NCBI GenBank assembly: GCA_041394145.1
Contig: JAWKIW010000009.1
Location: 1-64,000 of the forward strand
Direction of reading: 5' to 3'
DNA length: 64,000 nt
From: JAWKIW01 sp041394145
GTDB taxonomy: Bacteria; Actinomycetota; Acidimicrobiia; Acidimicrobiales; Acidimicrobilacustridaceae
How positions within the stretch are numbered: position 1 is the stretch's first letter; each line of letters begins with the position of its first letter. Both the position numbers and the translations under genes were made by a program. Shown here in pieces: positions 1 to 8,760 of this stretch. The notes beneath the pieces are model-generated. The model did no database searches and was not told the origin of the DNA. It saw nothing but the letters and a program-made list of their open reading frames with translations.

Positions 1-1164
1 GGGTCCGGAGACGACCGAGCCCCCGCGGGGTGCCGCCGGCGCCGTCGCGTCGGAGCTCGCCGCCACTGCATCGGCGGTCGCGTCGAGCGCGAGGCGGGCG
101 AGGCGCTGGGACGCCCGCACGGCTCGTCCGTCGGCGTGCGCTTCGTCGGCCACCGCCACCATCCCGTAGGTGCCGTGCTCGTGGTCGATCCACGGGTAGA
201 AGCCCAGCGAGCCCGAGCCGCTCACCACCACGGCGCGGTCCTGGTCGTCGACCCGGTCGCGCCACAGCCCCAGGCCGTAGGTCGGGGTGCCGGTGATCCG
301 CACCGCCGGGTCGTGGCTGGTGTCGAGGCCGACGACCTGGTCGCGCTCGAGCTCGGCGACCGAGGCGGCCGACAGCACCCGTCGCCCGTCGAGCTCGCCG
401 CCGTTCACCAGCATCCGCAGGAACCGTCCGTAGTCGGCCACGGTGGTCGACCCCGAGGCGGCCGGGGCCGGGTTGGCGGTCGGTCGCCCCCCGTCGAAGC
501 GGGTGTCGGTCATGCCGAGCGGCCGGGCGATCCGCTCGAGGAACAGGTCCTGGAACGCCTCGCCGGAGGCGGCCTCGCCGAGGCGGGCGGCCACCTGGTA
601 CGAGGTGTTGCCGTAGCGGAACGCCGCACCGGGCGGGTCGGCGAGCGGGGCGGCGGCGATCTCGTCGACGCACGCCTCCATGGTGGTCGTCCGGTCCCAG
701 ATGCAGTCGGCCTGGGCGATGCCGGACGTGTGCGACAACAGCTGGCGCAGGGTGATGCGGGCCTCGTCGCCGTCGCCGAAGGCGGGGAGCCATCTTGCGA
801 TCGGGTCGTCGAGGCCCAGCCGTCCTTCGTCCACGAGCGTCAGCAGCGTCGCCGACGTGAGCCACTTGCTGGCCGAGGCGACCGGCAGCACCTCGCCACC
901 GGTGGCGTCACCGAAGAGCCGCTGGTGCACGACGCTGCCGTCGGCGCGGGCGACCAGCAGGGCGCCACCGTCGATGCCGTCGTCACGGATCCTGGCCTCC
1001 ATGGTGGCGTCGACGTCGTCGAAGGTCGACGGTCCGGCGTGGGTCGCCGCCGGTGGCCCGGCCTCGGTGGAGGCGGCCCGGCACGCCCCGGCGAGCACCC
1101 CGAAGGCCAGGGCGGCCGCAGCGAGGCGTGCCGGTCGGCGATGACGGTGGTGCGGCACCTGCAC
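1..1164 (-). CDS. Serine beta-lactamase-like hydrolase, lipoprotein (3' end outside window)
   Basis: Penicillin-binding-protein/class C beta-lactamase-fold hydrolase, probably lipid-anchored outside the membrane. The reading frame is open to base 1, so the C-terminus lies outside the window. A hydrophobic segment ending Leu-Ala-Gly-Ala-Cys (about residues 27-41) looks like a lipoprotein signal. The catalytic SxxK tetrad is Ser97-Ala-Ser-Lys100 and the second motif is Tyr184-Gly-Asn186. The conserved 'HTSG' and 'PLGMTDT' stretches of the family follow. The GTG at 1164 is my best start; GTG 1158 is also possible and no clear ribosome site decides. Substrate unknown: carboxypeptidase, esterase and beta-lactamase activities all occur in this family. 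A close homologue at 44516-45850 has lost the catalytic residues. Confidence 0.8.
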   Translation of the reverse strand, partial: MQVPHHRHRRPARLAAAALAFGVLAGACRAASTEAGPPAATHAGPSTFDDVDATMEARIRDDGIDGGALLVARADGSVVHQRLFGDATGGEVLPVASASKWLTSATLLTLVDEGRLGLDDPIARWLPAFGDGDEARITLRQLLSHTSGIAQADCIWDRTTTMEACVDEIAAAPLADPPGAAFRYGNTSYQVAARLGEAASGEAFQDLFLERIARPLGMTDTRFDGGRPTANPAPAASGSTTVADYGRFLRMLVNGGELDGRRVLSAASVAELERDQVVGLDTSHDPAVRITGTPTYGLGLWRDRVDDQDRAVVVSGSGSLGFYPWIDHEHGTYGMVAVADEAHADGRAVRASQRLARLALDATADAVAASSDATAPAAPRGGSVVSGP

Positions 1165-1309
1165 GTCGCCATTGTCGGTCGCCAGCCCTCCCCGTTGTGC
1201 GCGCCGTCGCGCGCACCTAGGATCTGGCACCGCGAGTGACACTTTCTCGGTCGCGCCCGCCGGGTCGGTCCCGGCCGCGCGGTGGCCGACCACCACCTGG
1301 GGGGATCCG

Positions 1310-2228
1310 ATGCAGGCCTTGCGCACGCCCGACGACCGGTTCGAGGGGTTGCCCGGCTACGACTTCGCGCCGCACTACGTGGACGTGCCGTCGGGGGACG
1401 GCGAGGGCGTGCTGCGCGTGCACCACCTCGACGAGGGCCCGGCCGACGCCGCCGAGACGGTGCTGCTGCTGCACGGGGAGCCGTCGTGGTCGTTCCTCTA
1501 CCGGCACATGATCCCGGTGCTCACCGCCGCGGGCCACCGCTGCATCGCGCCGGATCTGATCGGCTTCGGCCGGTCCGACAAGCCGGTCGAGCGCGACGAC
1601 TACACGTACCAGCGCCACGTCGACTGGCTCCGCAGCGGTGTTCGACCAGCTCGATCTGCGCGACGTCACGCTGGTGTGCCAGGACTGGGGTGGGCTGCTG
1701 GGGCTTCGCCTGGTCGCCGAGCACCCCGAGCGCTTCCGTCGTGTCGTGGCGGCCAACACCTTCCTGCCCACCGGTGACCGCAACCCGGGGGAGGCCTTCC
1801 TGCGGTGGCGGCGGTTCAGCCAGGAGGTCGAGGACTTCGCCGTGGGGTTCATCGTGAGCACGGGCTGCACGACCGACCTGGCGCCGGAGGTGGTGGCCGC
1901 CTACGACGCGCCGTTCCCCGACGACGCCTACAAGGCCGGCGCCCGCCAGTTCCCGACCCTGGTGCCCATCAGCCCCGACGACCCGGCATCGGAGCCCAAC
2001 CGGCGGGCCTGGGCGTCGTTGCAGCGCTTCGACAGGCCGTTCCTGTGCGCGTTCTCCGACCAGGACCCGGTGACCGGTGGCGCCGACCGGGTCATGCGCG
2101 AGGACATCCCCGGCTGCCAGGGCCAGCCCCACACGACCATCGAGGGCGGCGGGCACTTCCTGCAGGAGGACCGGGGTCCCGAGCTGGCCGCCGTGGTGAA
2201 CGCCTTCATCGCAGCCACACCGGCCTGA
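1310..2228 (+). CDS. Haloalkane dehalogenase (subfamily I-like), one frameshift
   Basis: Alpha/beta-hydrolase that replaces a halogen with hydroxyl in haloalkanes, probably cytoplasmic. The oxyanion segment HGEPSWSF and the strand PDLIGFGRSDKP lie in the first part. The nucleophile elbow CQDWGG, with Asp followed by the halide-binding Trp typical of subfamily I, lies in the second. The acid is in FSDQDPVTG and the base is the His of GGGHFLQED. The protein is split by a +1 shift near 1635: removing one base from cgcagcggtgttc restores a continuous DWLR-AVFDQLDLRDV. The length of about 305 residues is normal, so I read it as intact with a sequence error. ATG 1310 follows a GGGGGGAT stretch that can serve as ribosome site. 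A TAGGAT -10-like box sits at 1218-1223. Confidence 0.85.
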
Positions 2229-2420
2229 TCGCACGGGCCCGACCGCGCTCGCGCGATCGCCCGGCCCCCGCCCGCCGCGGGCGTCCCCGACCCACCGGCT
2301 CCCGCCGGGCGCGGCGCGGGTCGAGCGCGCGTCGAGCCGGAGCGCGACGACGCGACGATCGGCCGGGCGGCGTGACGATGGGCCCTGTCGCCCGATGCCG
2401 ACCTGGGTGACGCTGGGGCC

Positions 2421-3269
2421 ATGGCGGACGACACGTCGGACGAACGGTCCTCCGGGCACCGGGTGCGCTGGTGGTGGATCGCCGGTGGCGCCGTGCTCGT
2501 GGTCGCCGTCGCCGTCGGCGTCTTCTTCGTGCTCCTCGCCACGCGGGAGACGGCGCCGCCGTCGCTCGACGAGGCGCTGCGCCGCCAGGGCGGCACCACG
2601 GGGACGACGGCGCGCCCGGGTGGTCCGGCCCGCCCGGCGCCGGGCGTGTACACCGCGACCGGCTCGGGCACCGAGACCCTCGGCATCCCCTCCGCCCCCC
2701 AGTCCGAAGGGCCGACGATGCCGCTGGCCGTGTCGGTGGACGCCCAGGGCTGCAACCTCATGCGCATCGACTACAACGCCAACCACTGGCAGACCTGGAC
2801 CTACTGCCCCCAGCCCGACGGCACCATCGTCGAGAAGGGCGGTCAGACGTTCCAGCGGTTCGACCTCGTCGCCATCAAGCCCGAGAACCTGTCCACGTTC
2901 GTCTGCGACCCGCCGTCACCGGTCCTCATCCCCGACGCCGAGCCCGGCCGGGTGATCGACCAGAGCTGCTCCGGCACCTCCACCGGGACCCAGGGCTCGG
3001 TCACCAGCGCCGGTCCGGCCACCTACGTCGGCCCCGAGGAGCTCACCATCGGCGGGACGGTGGTTCGGGTCCACCGCATGCACCAGGAGCGCACGCTGTC
3101 GGGGGCCCAGACCGGCACCGAGGTCGCCGAGACGTGGTTCACCGACGAGGGGCTGCCCGTCCGCAACGAGAAGAAGACCCGTGTCGCCTCGCCGTCGCCC
3201 GTCGGTGACATCACCTACGTCGAGGAGGGCTCGTGGCAGCTCGACTCGCTGACGCCGCGATCGGGGTGA
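2421..3269 (+). CDS. Membrane-anchored extracytoplasmic protein of unknown function
   Basis: I do not recognise this 282-residue protein. It has a short charged N-terminus, one transmembrane helix at about residues 15-40 (WWWIAGGAVLVVAVAVGVFF), then a hydrophilic Pro/Thr/Gly-rich linker and a soluble domain of about 200 residues. Two or three cysteines could form disulfides outside the cell. The helix with the basic residues before it suggests an N-in/C-out anchor. The ATG is preceded by GACGCT and 6 nt, a weak version of the leaderless pattern seen elsewhere in the window. It stands alone, 190 bp after the dehalogenase, and runs in the same direction as the regulator that follows. Confidence 0.6.
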   Translation: MADDTSDERSSGHRVRWWWIAGGAVLVVAVAVGVFFVLLATRETAPPSLDEALRRQGGTTGTTARPGGPARPAPGVYTATGSGTETLGIPSAPQSEGPTMPLAVSVDAQGCNLMRIDYNANHWQTWTYCPQPDGTIVEKGGQTFQRFDLVAIKPENLSTFVCDPPSPVLIPDAEPGRVIDQSCSGTSTGTQGSVTSAGPATYVGPEELTIGGTVVRVHRMHQERTLSGAQTGTEVAETWFTDEGLPVRNEKKTRVASPSPVGDITYVEEGSWQLDSLTPRSG

Positions 3270-3323
3270 CGCTCGGAAGCGCCGAGCCCGTCGGAGGCGG
3301 GCCCTCGGCCGCCGGAGGGCAAG

Positions 3324-3334
3324 TGGTCTGACCA
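3324..3334. promoter_or_regulatory. FadR/GntR-type operator
   Basis: Perfect palindrome TGGTCTGACCA. It fits the FadR-subfamily GntR half-site pattern (GT...AC around a short centre). It lies directly upstream of the -35 hexamer of the gene encoding a FadR-type regulator, so autoregulation is the simple reading. Confidence 0.65.
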
Positions 3335-3335
3335 G

Positions 3336-3364
3336 TTGACCATCTGCGGAGTTCGTCCTAGGCT
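3336..3364 (+). promoter_or_regulatory. Promoter, leaderless, of the FadR-type regulator
   Basis: A TTGACC -35 box (3336-3341), a 17-nt spacer and a TAGGCT -10 box (3359-3364). The GTG start codon at 3372 begins 7 nt after the -10 box, so the transcript should start at or next to the start codon. This is the best-formed promoter in the window. Confidence 0.7.
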
Positions 3365-3371
3365 GGCGACC

Positions 3372-4187
3372 GTGCAGCTGCAGCCCGTCGCCCGCCGGTC
3401 CGTGTCCGACGCCGTGTTCGACCAGCTCCAGGCCCAGATCGTCGGCGGCGGCCTCGCCGCCGGCGAGGCCCTGCCCGCCGAGCGCTCGCTCACCGAGGCG
3501 CTGGGGGTGAACCGGCAGGCGGTGCGGGAGGCGCTGAAGCGGCTCCACCAGGCCGGTCTGGTCGAGATCAGCCACGGGGGCGCCACCCGGGTCCGCGACT
3601 GGCGCACGGCGGCCGGGCTCGACCTGCTGCCCGCCCTGTTGACCACCGCCGACGGCGACGTCGACCCGGCGGTCGCCCGCTCGATCATGGAGATGCGGGC
3701 CTGCATCGGTCCCGACGCCGCTCGGCTGTGCGCCCTGCGGGGCGTGACCCCCCTCGGCCTCGACCTCGCCGCCCTCGTCGACGAGATGCAGGAGGTGCTG
3801 CCGGTCGCCGCGTCGACGCGACGAGGTGCTCCGACGGCGACGCACGAGCAGCTCGCCGCGCTCGCCGACCTCGACTGGCGGTTCTGGGAGCTGGTCATCG
3901 AGGGCGCCGACAACGTCGCCTACCGCCTCGCCTTCAACAGCCTGCGGGCCGGCAGCGAGCCGCTCGGCGAGCTGCTCCCGTTGGCGCTCGCCGACGAGCT
4001 GCGCGACGTCCCGGCCCACCGGACGATCGCCGATGCGGTGTCCGAGGGTGACGCCGCCGCGGCCGAGGCCGCGGCCCGGGGACTGCTGGCCAAGGGGAGC
4101 GCGGCGATCGTCGCGTTGCTCGCCGGCGTCGACCCGAAGGCCCCACCGTTCCCACCCGTCCGCGCCCGACGGAAGGACCTCCGATGA
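3372..4187 (+). CDS. FadR-subfamily GntR transcriptional regulator
   Basis: DNA-binding repressor with an N-terminal winged helix (about residues 1-75; SVSDAVFDQLQAQIV, LPAERSLTEALGVNRQAVR, EALKRL) and a C-terminal all-helical ligand-binding FCD-like domain with His/Asp/Asn candidates for metal or acid binding. FadR-type members usually sense acyl-CoA or small organic acids. GTG 3372 is chosen because it sits 7 nt behind a TAGGCT box. Starts further upstream would lie inside the promoter. The stop overlaps the ATG of the membrane hydroxylase (ATGA), so the two are translated together and the hydroxylase is the likely target besides the regulator itself. The ligand is not evident from sequence. 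Confidence 0.85.
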   Translation: MQLQPVARRSVSDAVFDQLQAQIVGGGLAAGEALPAERSLTEALGVNRQAVREALKRLHQAGLVEISHGGATRVRDWRTAAGLDLLPALLTTADGDVDPAVARSIMEMRACIGPDAARLCALRGVTPLGLDLAALVDEMQEVLPVAASTRRGAPTATHEQLAALADLDWRFWELVIEGADNVAYRLAFNSLRAGSEPLGELLPLALADELRDVPAHRTIADAVSEGDAAAAEAAARGLLAKGSAAIVALLAGVDPKAPPFPPVRARRKDLR

Positions 4188-4993
4188 ACGACGTCACCGC
4201 CGCCCGCCCGGGCGCCGCCGGCAGTGCCCGCGTCGTCGGCTCGCCGGCTGACGAGCACGCCGTCGAGCGCGCCGCTTCGCAGCCGGACGGCGTCGAGCGC
4301 GCCGTCGGTGGGCGGGTCCGGCGCACCGGCCCCCGACCGGAGGGTGCCGAGAAGCTGGTGACGTTGGGCCAGTGCGCCCGCTTCTTCTCGTCGAAGGCGA
4401 CGGTGCGGATCGTGACCCCGCTGCTGGTGCTGTTCGTCGTGCTGCGCCTCCGCGAGGGGGACTGGACCTTCCACGACGTCCTGGCGGTCGTCGCCATCCT
4501 CGGGCTCCAGCCCTTCACCGAGTGGGTGATCCACGTGGGGGTGCTGCACCTGAAGCCCAAGACGCTGCGCAGCGGCCGGGTGATCGACCTGCACGCCGCC
4601 AAGAAGCACCGGTTCCACCACCTGCACCCCACCGACCCGCACACCTCGTTCGTGCCGCTCGCCGACCTGGCGGTGCTCGGGCTGGCGATCATGGGGGTGT
4701 TCTGGCTGGTCGCCCGGACCCACGGCGCGTTCCTCACCGCGTGCATCGTCGGTTTCGGCATGCTGCTCACCTACGAGTGGACCCACTTCCTCATCCACAC
4801 GGCCTACAAGCCCAAGGGCCGCTACTACCGCTACATCTGGCGGGCCCACCGGTGGCACCACTACCGCAACGAGCACTACTGGATGGGCGTCACCGTCCAC
4901 GTGGCCGACCACCTGCTGGGCACCTTCCCCGACAAGTCCGAGGTGCCGAGCTCGCCGACGGCACGCACCCTCGGCGTCGAGCCCGCCGGCTGA
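4184..4993 (+). CDS. Fatty acid hydroxylase / sterol desaturase-superfamily membrane enzyme
   Basis: Di-iron membrane oxygenase of the fatty-acid-hydroxylase superfamily, expected to hydroxylate or desaturate a lipid chain. The eight or more histidines form the usual clusters: EWVIHVGVLH, KKHRFHHLHPTD, THFLIH, and HRWHHYRNEHY followed by HVADH. Transmembrane segments flank them (about residues 75-110 and 165-210). The first 60 residues are hydrophilic, rich in Ala/Gly/Arg and probably disordered. The start overlaps the stop of the FadR-type regulator, so this is a two-gene operon controlled by a lipid-type sensor. This fits a role in remodelling fatty acids, but the substrate is inference. 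A GC hairpin follows the stop. Confidence 0.8.
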   Translation: MNDVTAARPGAAGSARVVGSPADEHAVERAASQPDGVERAVGGRVRRTGPRPEGAEKLVTLGQCARFFSSKATVRIVTPLLVLFVVLRLREGDWTFHDVLAVVAILGLQPFTEWVIHVGVLHLKPKTLRSGRVIDLHAAKKHRFHHLHPTDPHTSFVPLADLAVLGLAIMGVFWLVARTHGAFLTACIVGFGMLLTYEWTHFLIHTAYKPKGRYYRYIWRAHRWHHYRNEHYWMGVTVHVADHLLGTFPDKSEVPSSPTARTLGVEPAG

Positions 4994-4998
4994 CCGAA

Positions 4999-5019
4999 GG
5001 CCGCCCCCGGTCGGCGGCC
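4999..5019 (+). terminator. GC hairpin after the hydroxylase gene
   Basis: GGCCGCC and GGCGGCC form a perfect 7-bp stem around a 7-nt loop, 6 nt after the hydroxylase stop. There is no T-run, as is common for actinobacterial terminators. The rest of the gap to 5228 shows no convincing gene. Confidence 0.45.
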
Positions 5020-5228
5020 CCGGTCCCCTGCGCGCGGCCGGCGCCGCTCGCTCGTGATCCGCGTGCCGCCGCGTAAGCGAACAACGGCCCGAAGGTCAGG
5101 TGCGTTCGGAAGGTGGCGACGCCGGTGCCCGGTGCCGGGCCGGGGAAGACCTTGGTCATCCCCTCGCAGCGTCCTCATCTTCTCCTGACCAGCGGTGCCG
5201 TTGATCGGGACACAGCAGGCAGTGACGG

Positions 5229-5627
5229 ATGGAGGCGACCGTGTGGTCGATGAAGCGGCGGCAGGACGAGGATCTGGACGACGTGGCGCTGGCGGCCGAG
5301 GTCGCCGTCGTACAGGCACTTCGGGACCGGCACCCGAGCGGCGCGGTGCCGGTGTTCGGCGTGCCCGGGCCGTGCCTGCGCTGCACCGACGTCGCCATGG
5401 TCGATCGGGTGAACGCCGCGGCCGGTCGGGCCCGCCACCGGTGCGTGTCCTGCGGCGCCACCTGGACCGTCACGCAGCGCGCCCTCGACGCGGTGTCACG
5501 CGAGCTCGAGCGCCGCCAGGCCGTCGTCGGCGCCGGCGTCCTCATCGACCCGCTCCTCGCCCGCGAACCGGACCTCGACCGGCGAGCCCCCCGGCTCGGC
5601 CGGGTCCGCCACCTCCGGGTGGTCTGA
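5229..5627 (+). CDS. Small zinc-ribbon protein, unknown function
   Basis: I do not recognise this 132-residue cytoplasmic protein. Its visible feature is a treble-clef or ribbon-like metal site, Cys-x2-Cys (PCLRC) and Cys-x2-Cys (RCVSCGATW), 19 residues apart in the centre. A helical acidic N-terminus and a basic C-terminal tail flank it. Such minimal ribbons often bind zinc and sometimes nucleic acid. ATG 5229 is used; an in-frame ATG 21 nt further on is possible. It is followed by a convergent acetyltransferase gene, with a small hairpin between them. Confidence 0.6.
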   Translation: MEATVWSMKRRQDEDLDDVALAAEVAVVQALRDRHPSGAVPVFGVPGPCLRCTDVAMVDRVNAAAGRARHRCVSCGATWTVTQRALDAVSRELERRQAVVGAGVLIDPLLAREPDLDRRAPRLGRVRHLRVV

Positions 5628-5642
5628 CGCCGGCGTCCGGCG
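5628..5642. terminator. Short hairpin between convergent genes
   Basis: CGCCGG and CCGGCG with a 3-nt loop, starting right after the stop of the zinc-ribbon gene and before the convergent acetyltransferase gene. Confidence 0.3.
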
Positions 5643-5701
5643 GTCGCTCTCGACGGCAGGACGTGCCAGCGTCGGCCGTCGTCGGGCCGGTGCCCCCCTG
5701 C

Positions 5702-6319
5702 TCAGCGTGCGTCGCGCCACATGGGCCAGAACGGGGGGCCGCCGTCGGGCAGGCGCTCCTCGCTCGTCACCGTGAAGCCGAACCGCTCGTAGTACGACAG
5801 GTTCTGCTCCTTGGACGACTCGAGGTAGGCGGGGGTGCCCTCGGCGTCGGCCCGCTCCAGCACGTGCTCCATCACCGCGCGCCCGGCGCCGGTGCCCTGG
5901 CGCCCGGGGTCGGCGCCGATGATCCCGAGGTACCAGTGGGGCTCGGCCGGGTGGACCCGGTCGAAGACGTCCATGATGCGCATCCCCTTCACCACGCGGT
6001 GCCCGAAGGCACGGATCCCGAGGTGGCCAACGCGGGCGATGTCGAGCGGGGTGGCCTTCCACATCCCGGGCGGCGACCACAGCGAGGTGGCCGCGAGGTC
6101 GTCGGTGGTGACGACGATCCCCTTGCGGTCGAAGGTCAGCAGCTCCATCCCGTAGAAGGCGCGCAGGCGCGCGTAGCGGTCGCGCTCGCTCGGCAGCATC
6201 CACGCCATGATCGGGTCGTCCCAGAAGGCGCGGGCGAGCACGTCGCGCAGCGCCCGCAGCTCGTGGCGGGCGGCGGGTCGGGTCGCCGGCAGGGTGCGGG
6301 ACGACGGCGCGGGCGTCAT
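5702..6319 (-). CDS. GNAT-family N-acetyltransferase
   Basis: About 205 residues with a GNAT fold. The acetyl-CoA-binding core is visible in the middle: WYLGIIGADPGRQGTGAG carries the Q/R-x-x-G-x-G/A loop, followed by ESSKEQNLSYYERFGF, the usual beta5-alpha4 region. The substrate is unknown; similar actinobacterial proteins act on small molecules. ATG 6319 is chosen because GAGGAG lies about 9 nt upstream. It is the second gene of an operon, 17 bp after the FGGY kinase. No disrupting shift is seen. Confidence 0.8.
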   Translation of the reverse strand: MTPAPSSRTLPATRPAARHELRALRDVLARAFWDDPIMAWMLPSERDRYARLRAFYGMELLTFDRKGIVVTTDDLAATSLWSPPGMWKATPLDIARVGHLGIRAFGHRVVKGMRIMDVFDRVHPAEPHWYLGIIGADPGRQGTGAGRAVMEHVLERADAEGTPAYLESSKEQNLSYYERFGFTVTSEERLPDGGPPFWPMWRDAR

Positions 6320-6336
6320 GTGGGCGTGCTCCTCGA

Positions 6337-7980
6337 TCAGTGCGACGACCGGTAGAGGTCTCGGTTGAGCTTGGCGTAGAGACCCTTGGTCTGCTTGTAG
6401 AGGCCGACGAAGGTGCCGTAGAGGCGGTCGTAGGTGGCCCGGTTGGCCGGGTCGGGGGCGTAGGTGGACTGGACCTGGACCTTGCCGGGGATCTCCTCCC
6501 AGCGCAGGTACCCCAGCGCCACGGCGGCGGCGAAGCCGGCGCCGCGCACGTTGGCGAGCACGGGATCGTCGAGCTGGCGGATCGGGCGCTGCAGCACGTC
6601 GGCCATGATCTGGCACCACAGCGCGGAGTTGGCCCCGCCACCGATGAAGCTGATGGCGTCGAAGCCGTCGGGGCGCTCGCTCTTCACGAACTTCTCGGCG
6701 GCCGCCAGCATCCACCGGGTGTTGAGGGCGACGCCCTCGAACACCGAGCGCACCAGGTGGGCCCGGTCCGTGGTCAGCGAGGCGTTGAACCAGCCGCCCC
6801 GGATGAAGTGGTTGTCGACCGGAGTGCGTTCCCCATTCAGCCACGGCGTGAAGACCACGTTGTCGCTGCCGGCCGGCACGCGTGCCGCCATGGCGTTGAG
6901 CCGGTCGAGGATGTCCATCGGGACGCCGGCGCCGTCGTTCAGCTCGTCGTCGGGGTACAGCACGTTGTCGATCAGCCAGGTGAGGCACTTGCCGGCGACG
7001 TCCTGCTCGGTGGCGACCCAGTAGCGCTCGGGTATCCCCGATGGCAGCGAGGTGATGTTCGAGCCGAGGTCGGTCTTCTTGAACGGCACGTGGCACGACA
7101 GCCACGACGACGTGCCCACGTACAGGTGGGCGTCGAAGTCGCGCACGGCGCCGGCGCCGATGCCCGCCGACGAGGTGTCGCCGGTGCCGGTGATGACCTG
7201 CACGTGCTCGGCGAGGCCGAGCTCGGCGGCCACCGACGGCAGGATCGGACCCACGATCGAACCGGTCTTGAGCAGGTCGAGGAGCTTCGCGGTCGAGGCC
7301 GCACAGGGCGATCGAGCTCGTCGTCGTAGTCGACGTGGCGCAGGTCGCGGTTGTCGGTGCACCAGTAGCCCACGATGGTGTCGTAGGAGGCGGCGGCCCG
7401 ACCGGTGAACCGCAGGTTGAGGTAGTCGGGCACGTCGAGCAGCTTGTCGGCCTGGCGGTACACGTCGGGCCGCTCGTGCTTGAGCCACAGGATGTGGCCG
7501 ACCGGGTCCTTGCCCGTGGCGACGGCAGCCCGCCCGTGCGCCCGAGCCACTTGCGGACCTTCCGGGCGTCGTAGCCGATGCCGGGGATGGCGAGGGGCCC
7601 GCCGGTGGCCGCGCTCGGCGTGCGGCGCGCCGCGCGAGTCCATCCAGATCAGGGCGTTGCCGAGGTGCCTGCCGTCGCGGTCCACGGCGACGGTGCCCAT
7701 CCTGCGCCGAGACCGAGATGGCGACGATGTCGTCGACCGGCACCACCCTCCGGTCGACGAGGTGCTTCATCCCGGCGGTGATCGTCCGGTACCACTCGTC
7801 GGGGTCCTGCTCGGCACCGCCCCCCGGCAGCAGCACCAGCTCGTTGTGCTCGTACTCGTGGGCGACGACGTCGCCGTCGATCGACACCAGGGCCACCTTC
7901 GGTCCCCCGGTGCCCAGGTCGACGGCGAGCACGTACTTCGTGCCGGTCCGGGTGCTCGTGTCGCTGCCGCCGTCTGCCAT
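6337..7980 (-). CDS. FGGY-family carbohydrate kinase (xylulokinase-like), frameshifted
   Basis: Sugar kinase phosphorylating a pentose or related polyol with ATP. The N-terminal phosphate-1 motif is YVLAVDLGTGGPKVALV. The C-terminal domain shows GTGDTSSAGIGAGA and FIGGGANSALWCQIMADV, the adenosine-binding FGGY region. The two ends are in the same frame, but the middle changes frame at about 7703, 7612, 7530 and 7310, restoring pieces such as ALIWMDSRGAPHAER and VGHILWLKHERPDVYRQAD. Four one-base errors in 400 bp, all repairable, point to sequence error rather than decay. The total is about 547 residues, normal for the family. ATG 7980 begins MADGGSDTSTRTG. The acetyltransferase follows in the operon. 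Exact sugar unknown. Confidence 0.75.
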   Translation of the reverse strand: MADGGSDTSTRTGTKYVLAVDLGTGGPKVALVSIDGDVVAHEYEHNELVLLPGGGAEQDPDEWYRTITAGMKHLVDRRVVPVDDIVAISVSAQDGHRRRGPRRQAPRQRPDLDGLARRAARRARPPAGPSPSPASATTPGRSASGSGARAGCRRHGQGPGRPHPVAQARAARRVPPGRQAARRARLPQPAVHRSGRRLLRHHRGLLVHRQPRPAPRRLRRRARSPCAASTAKLLDLLKTGSIVGPILPSVAAELGLAEHVQVITGTGDTSSAGIGAGAVRDFDAHLYVGTSSWLSCHVPFKKTDLGSNITSLPSGIPERYWVATEQDVAGKCLTWLIDNVLYPDDELNDGAGVPMDILDRLNAMAARVPAGSDNVVFTPWLNGERTPVDNHFIRGGWFNASLTTDRAHLVRSVFEGVALNTRWMLAAAEKFVKSERPDGFDAISFIGGGANSALWCQIMADVLQRPIRQLDDPVLANVRGAGFAAAVALGYLRWEEIPGKVQVQSTYAPDPANRATYDRLYGTFVGLYKQTKGLYAKLNRDLYRSSH

Positions 7981-8093
7981 CGCCGTCCCCCGATCTCCCG
8001 GCTCGCGTGGTGCCACCGGATCGCCCTGCCCGGCGGGCGAGGCTATCCGCGTCGGGTCGGGGAACCGGTTGTCGCCACCTCGCCCACCGCCGG

Positions 8094-8099
8094 TACCCT
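8094..8099 (+). promoter_or_regulatory. -10 box, leaderless, PQ-loop gene
   Basis: TACCCT, ending 7 nt before the GTG start at 8107. No ribosome site is present. Confidence 0.5.
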
Positions 8100-8106
8100 C
8101 GCCGCC

Positions 8107-8725
8107 GTGTCCGTCGAGGTGCTCGCCGTGCTGGCGTCGCTGGCCTTCTTCGCCCGCATGACGCCCCAACCGCTGCGGTTGTGGCGCACCGGCGTGCCCG
8201 ACGGCGTCTCGCCGTTGGCGGCCATGAACTCGGCCGCCTCCGACCTCGGCTGGATCCTCTACGGCACCGCCGCGGGCCTGCTGCCGGTGTGGGGGACCGC
8301 CGTCGTGGCGCTCGTGCCCGGGCTGTGGACCGTCTGGCTCCTGCGACGGGACACGACCCGCCGCGACCTGGCCGGCGTGGGCGTGTGGCTCGGCGTCATC
8401 GTGCTCGCCTGGGCCGGCGGCGGCCTCGTCACCATCTTGGGCCTCAGCGTCGTGGTGATCCAGGGTCCGCAGGTGTGGAAGGCGGTGCGTGACGACGACC
8501 TGTGGGGCATCGCCCCGACGACGTACGTGTTCGCGCTGTTCGACGCGGCGCTGTGGGGTGCCTACGGGATCGCCGCCGGCGATGCCGCGGTGATCGGCTA
8601 CGGGGTGGTGCTGCTGTCGGCGGCGACCATCATCCTCGCCCGCATCTGGTGGACCCGCCGGACCGGCGACGGCGCCCGCCGGCGTCGAGGTCGCCGGCCT
8701 GGCGCTCGCCGTCGAGACGGCCTGA
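8107..8725 (+). CDS. PQ-loop / SWEET-like membrane transporter, one frameshift
   Basis: Small membrane protein of about 205 residues with six or seven hydrophobic helices and two PQ-loop motifs, MTPQPLRLW (about residue 18) and VIQGPQVWKAV (about residue 120). These are the paired triple-helix bundles of SemiSWEET/PQ-loop carriers, which move sugars or cationic amino acids. After RRTGDGA the frame runs without stop into the next gene. Shifting by one base near 8678 instead gives AGVEVAGLALAVETA and a TGA at 8723-8725, the probable real end. GTG 8107 follows TACCCT by 7 nt. A regulated partnership with the downstream ligase is possible but unproven. Confidence 0.65.
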
Positions 8726-8746
8726 TCGCCCTCGGTCGCGTCGCCG

Positions 8747-8752
8747 TAGACT
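8747..8752 (+). promoter_or_regulatory. -10 box, leaderless, glutamine-synthetase-like gene
   Basis: TAGACT followed by 8 nt and the GTG at 8761. It lies just after the proposed stop of the PQ-loop gene. Confidence 0.6.
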
Positions 8753-8760
8753 CCGGCGCC

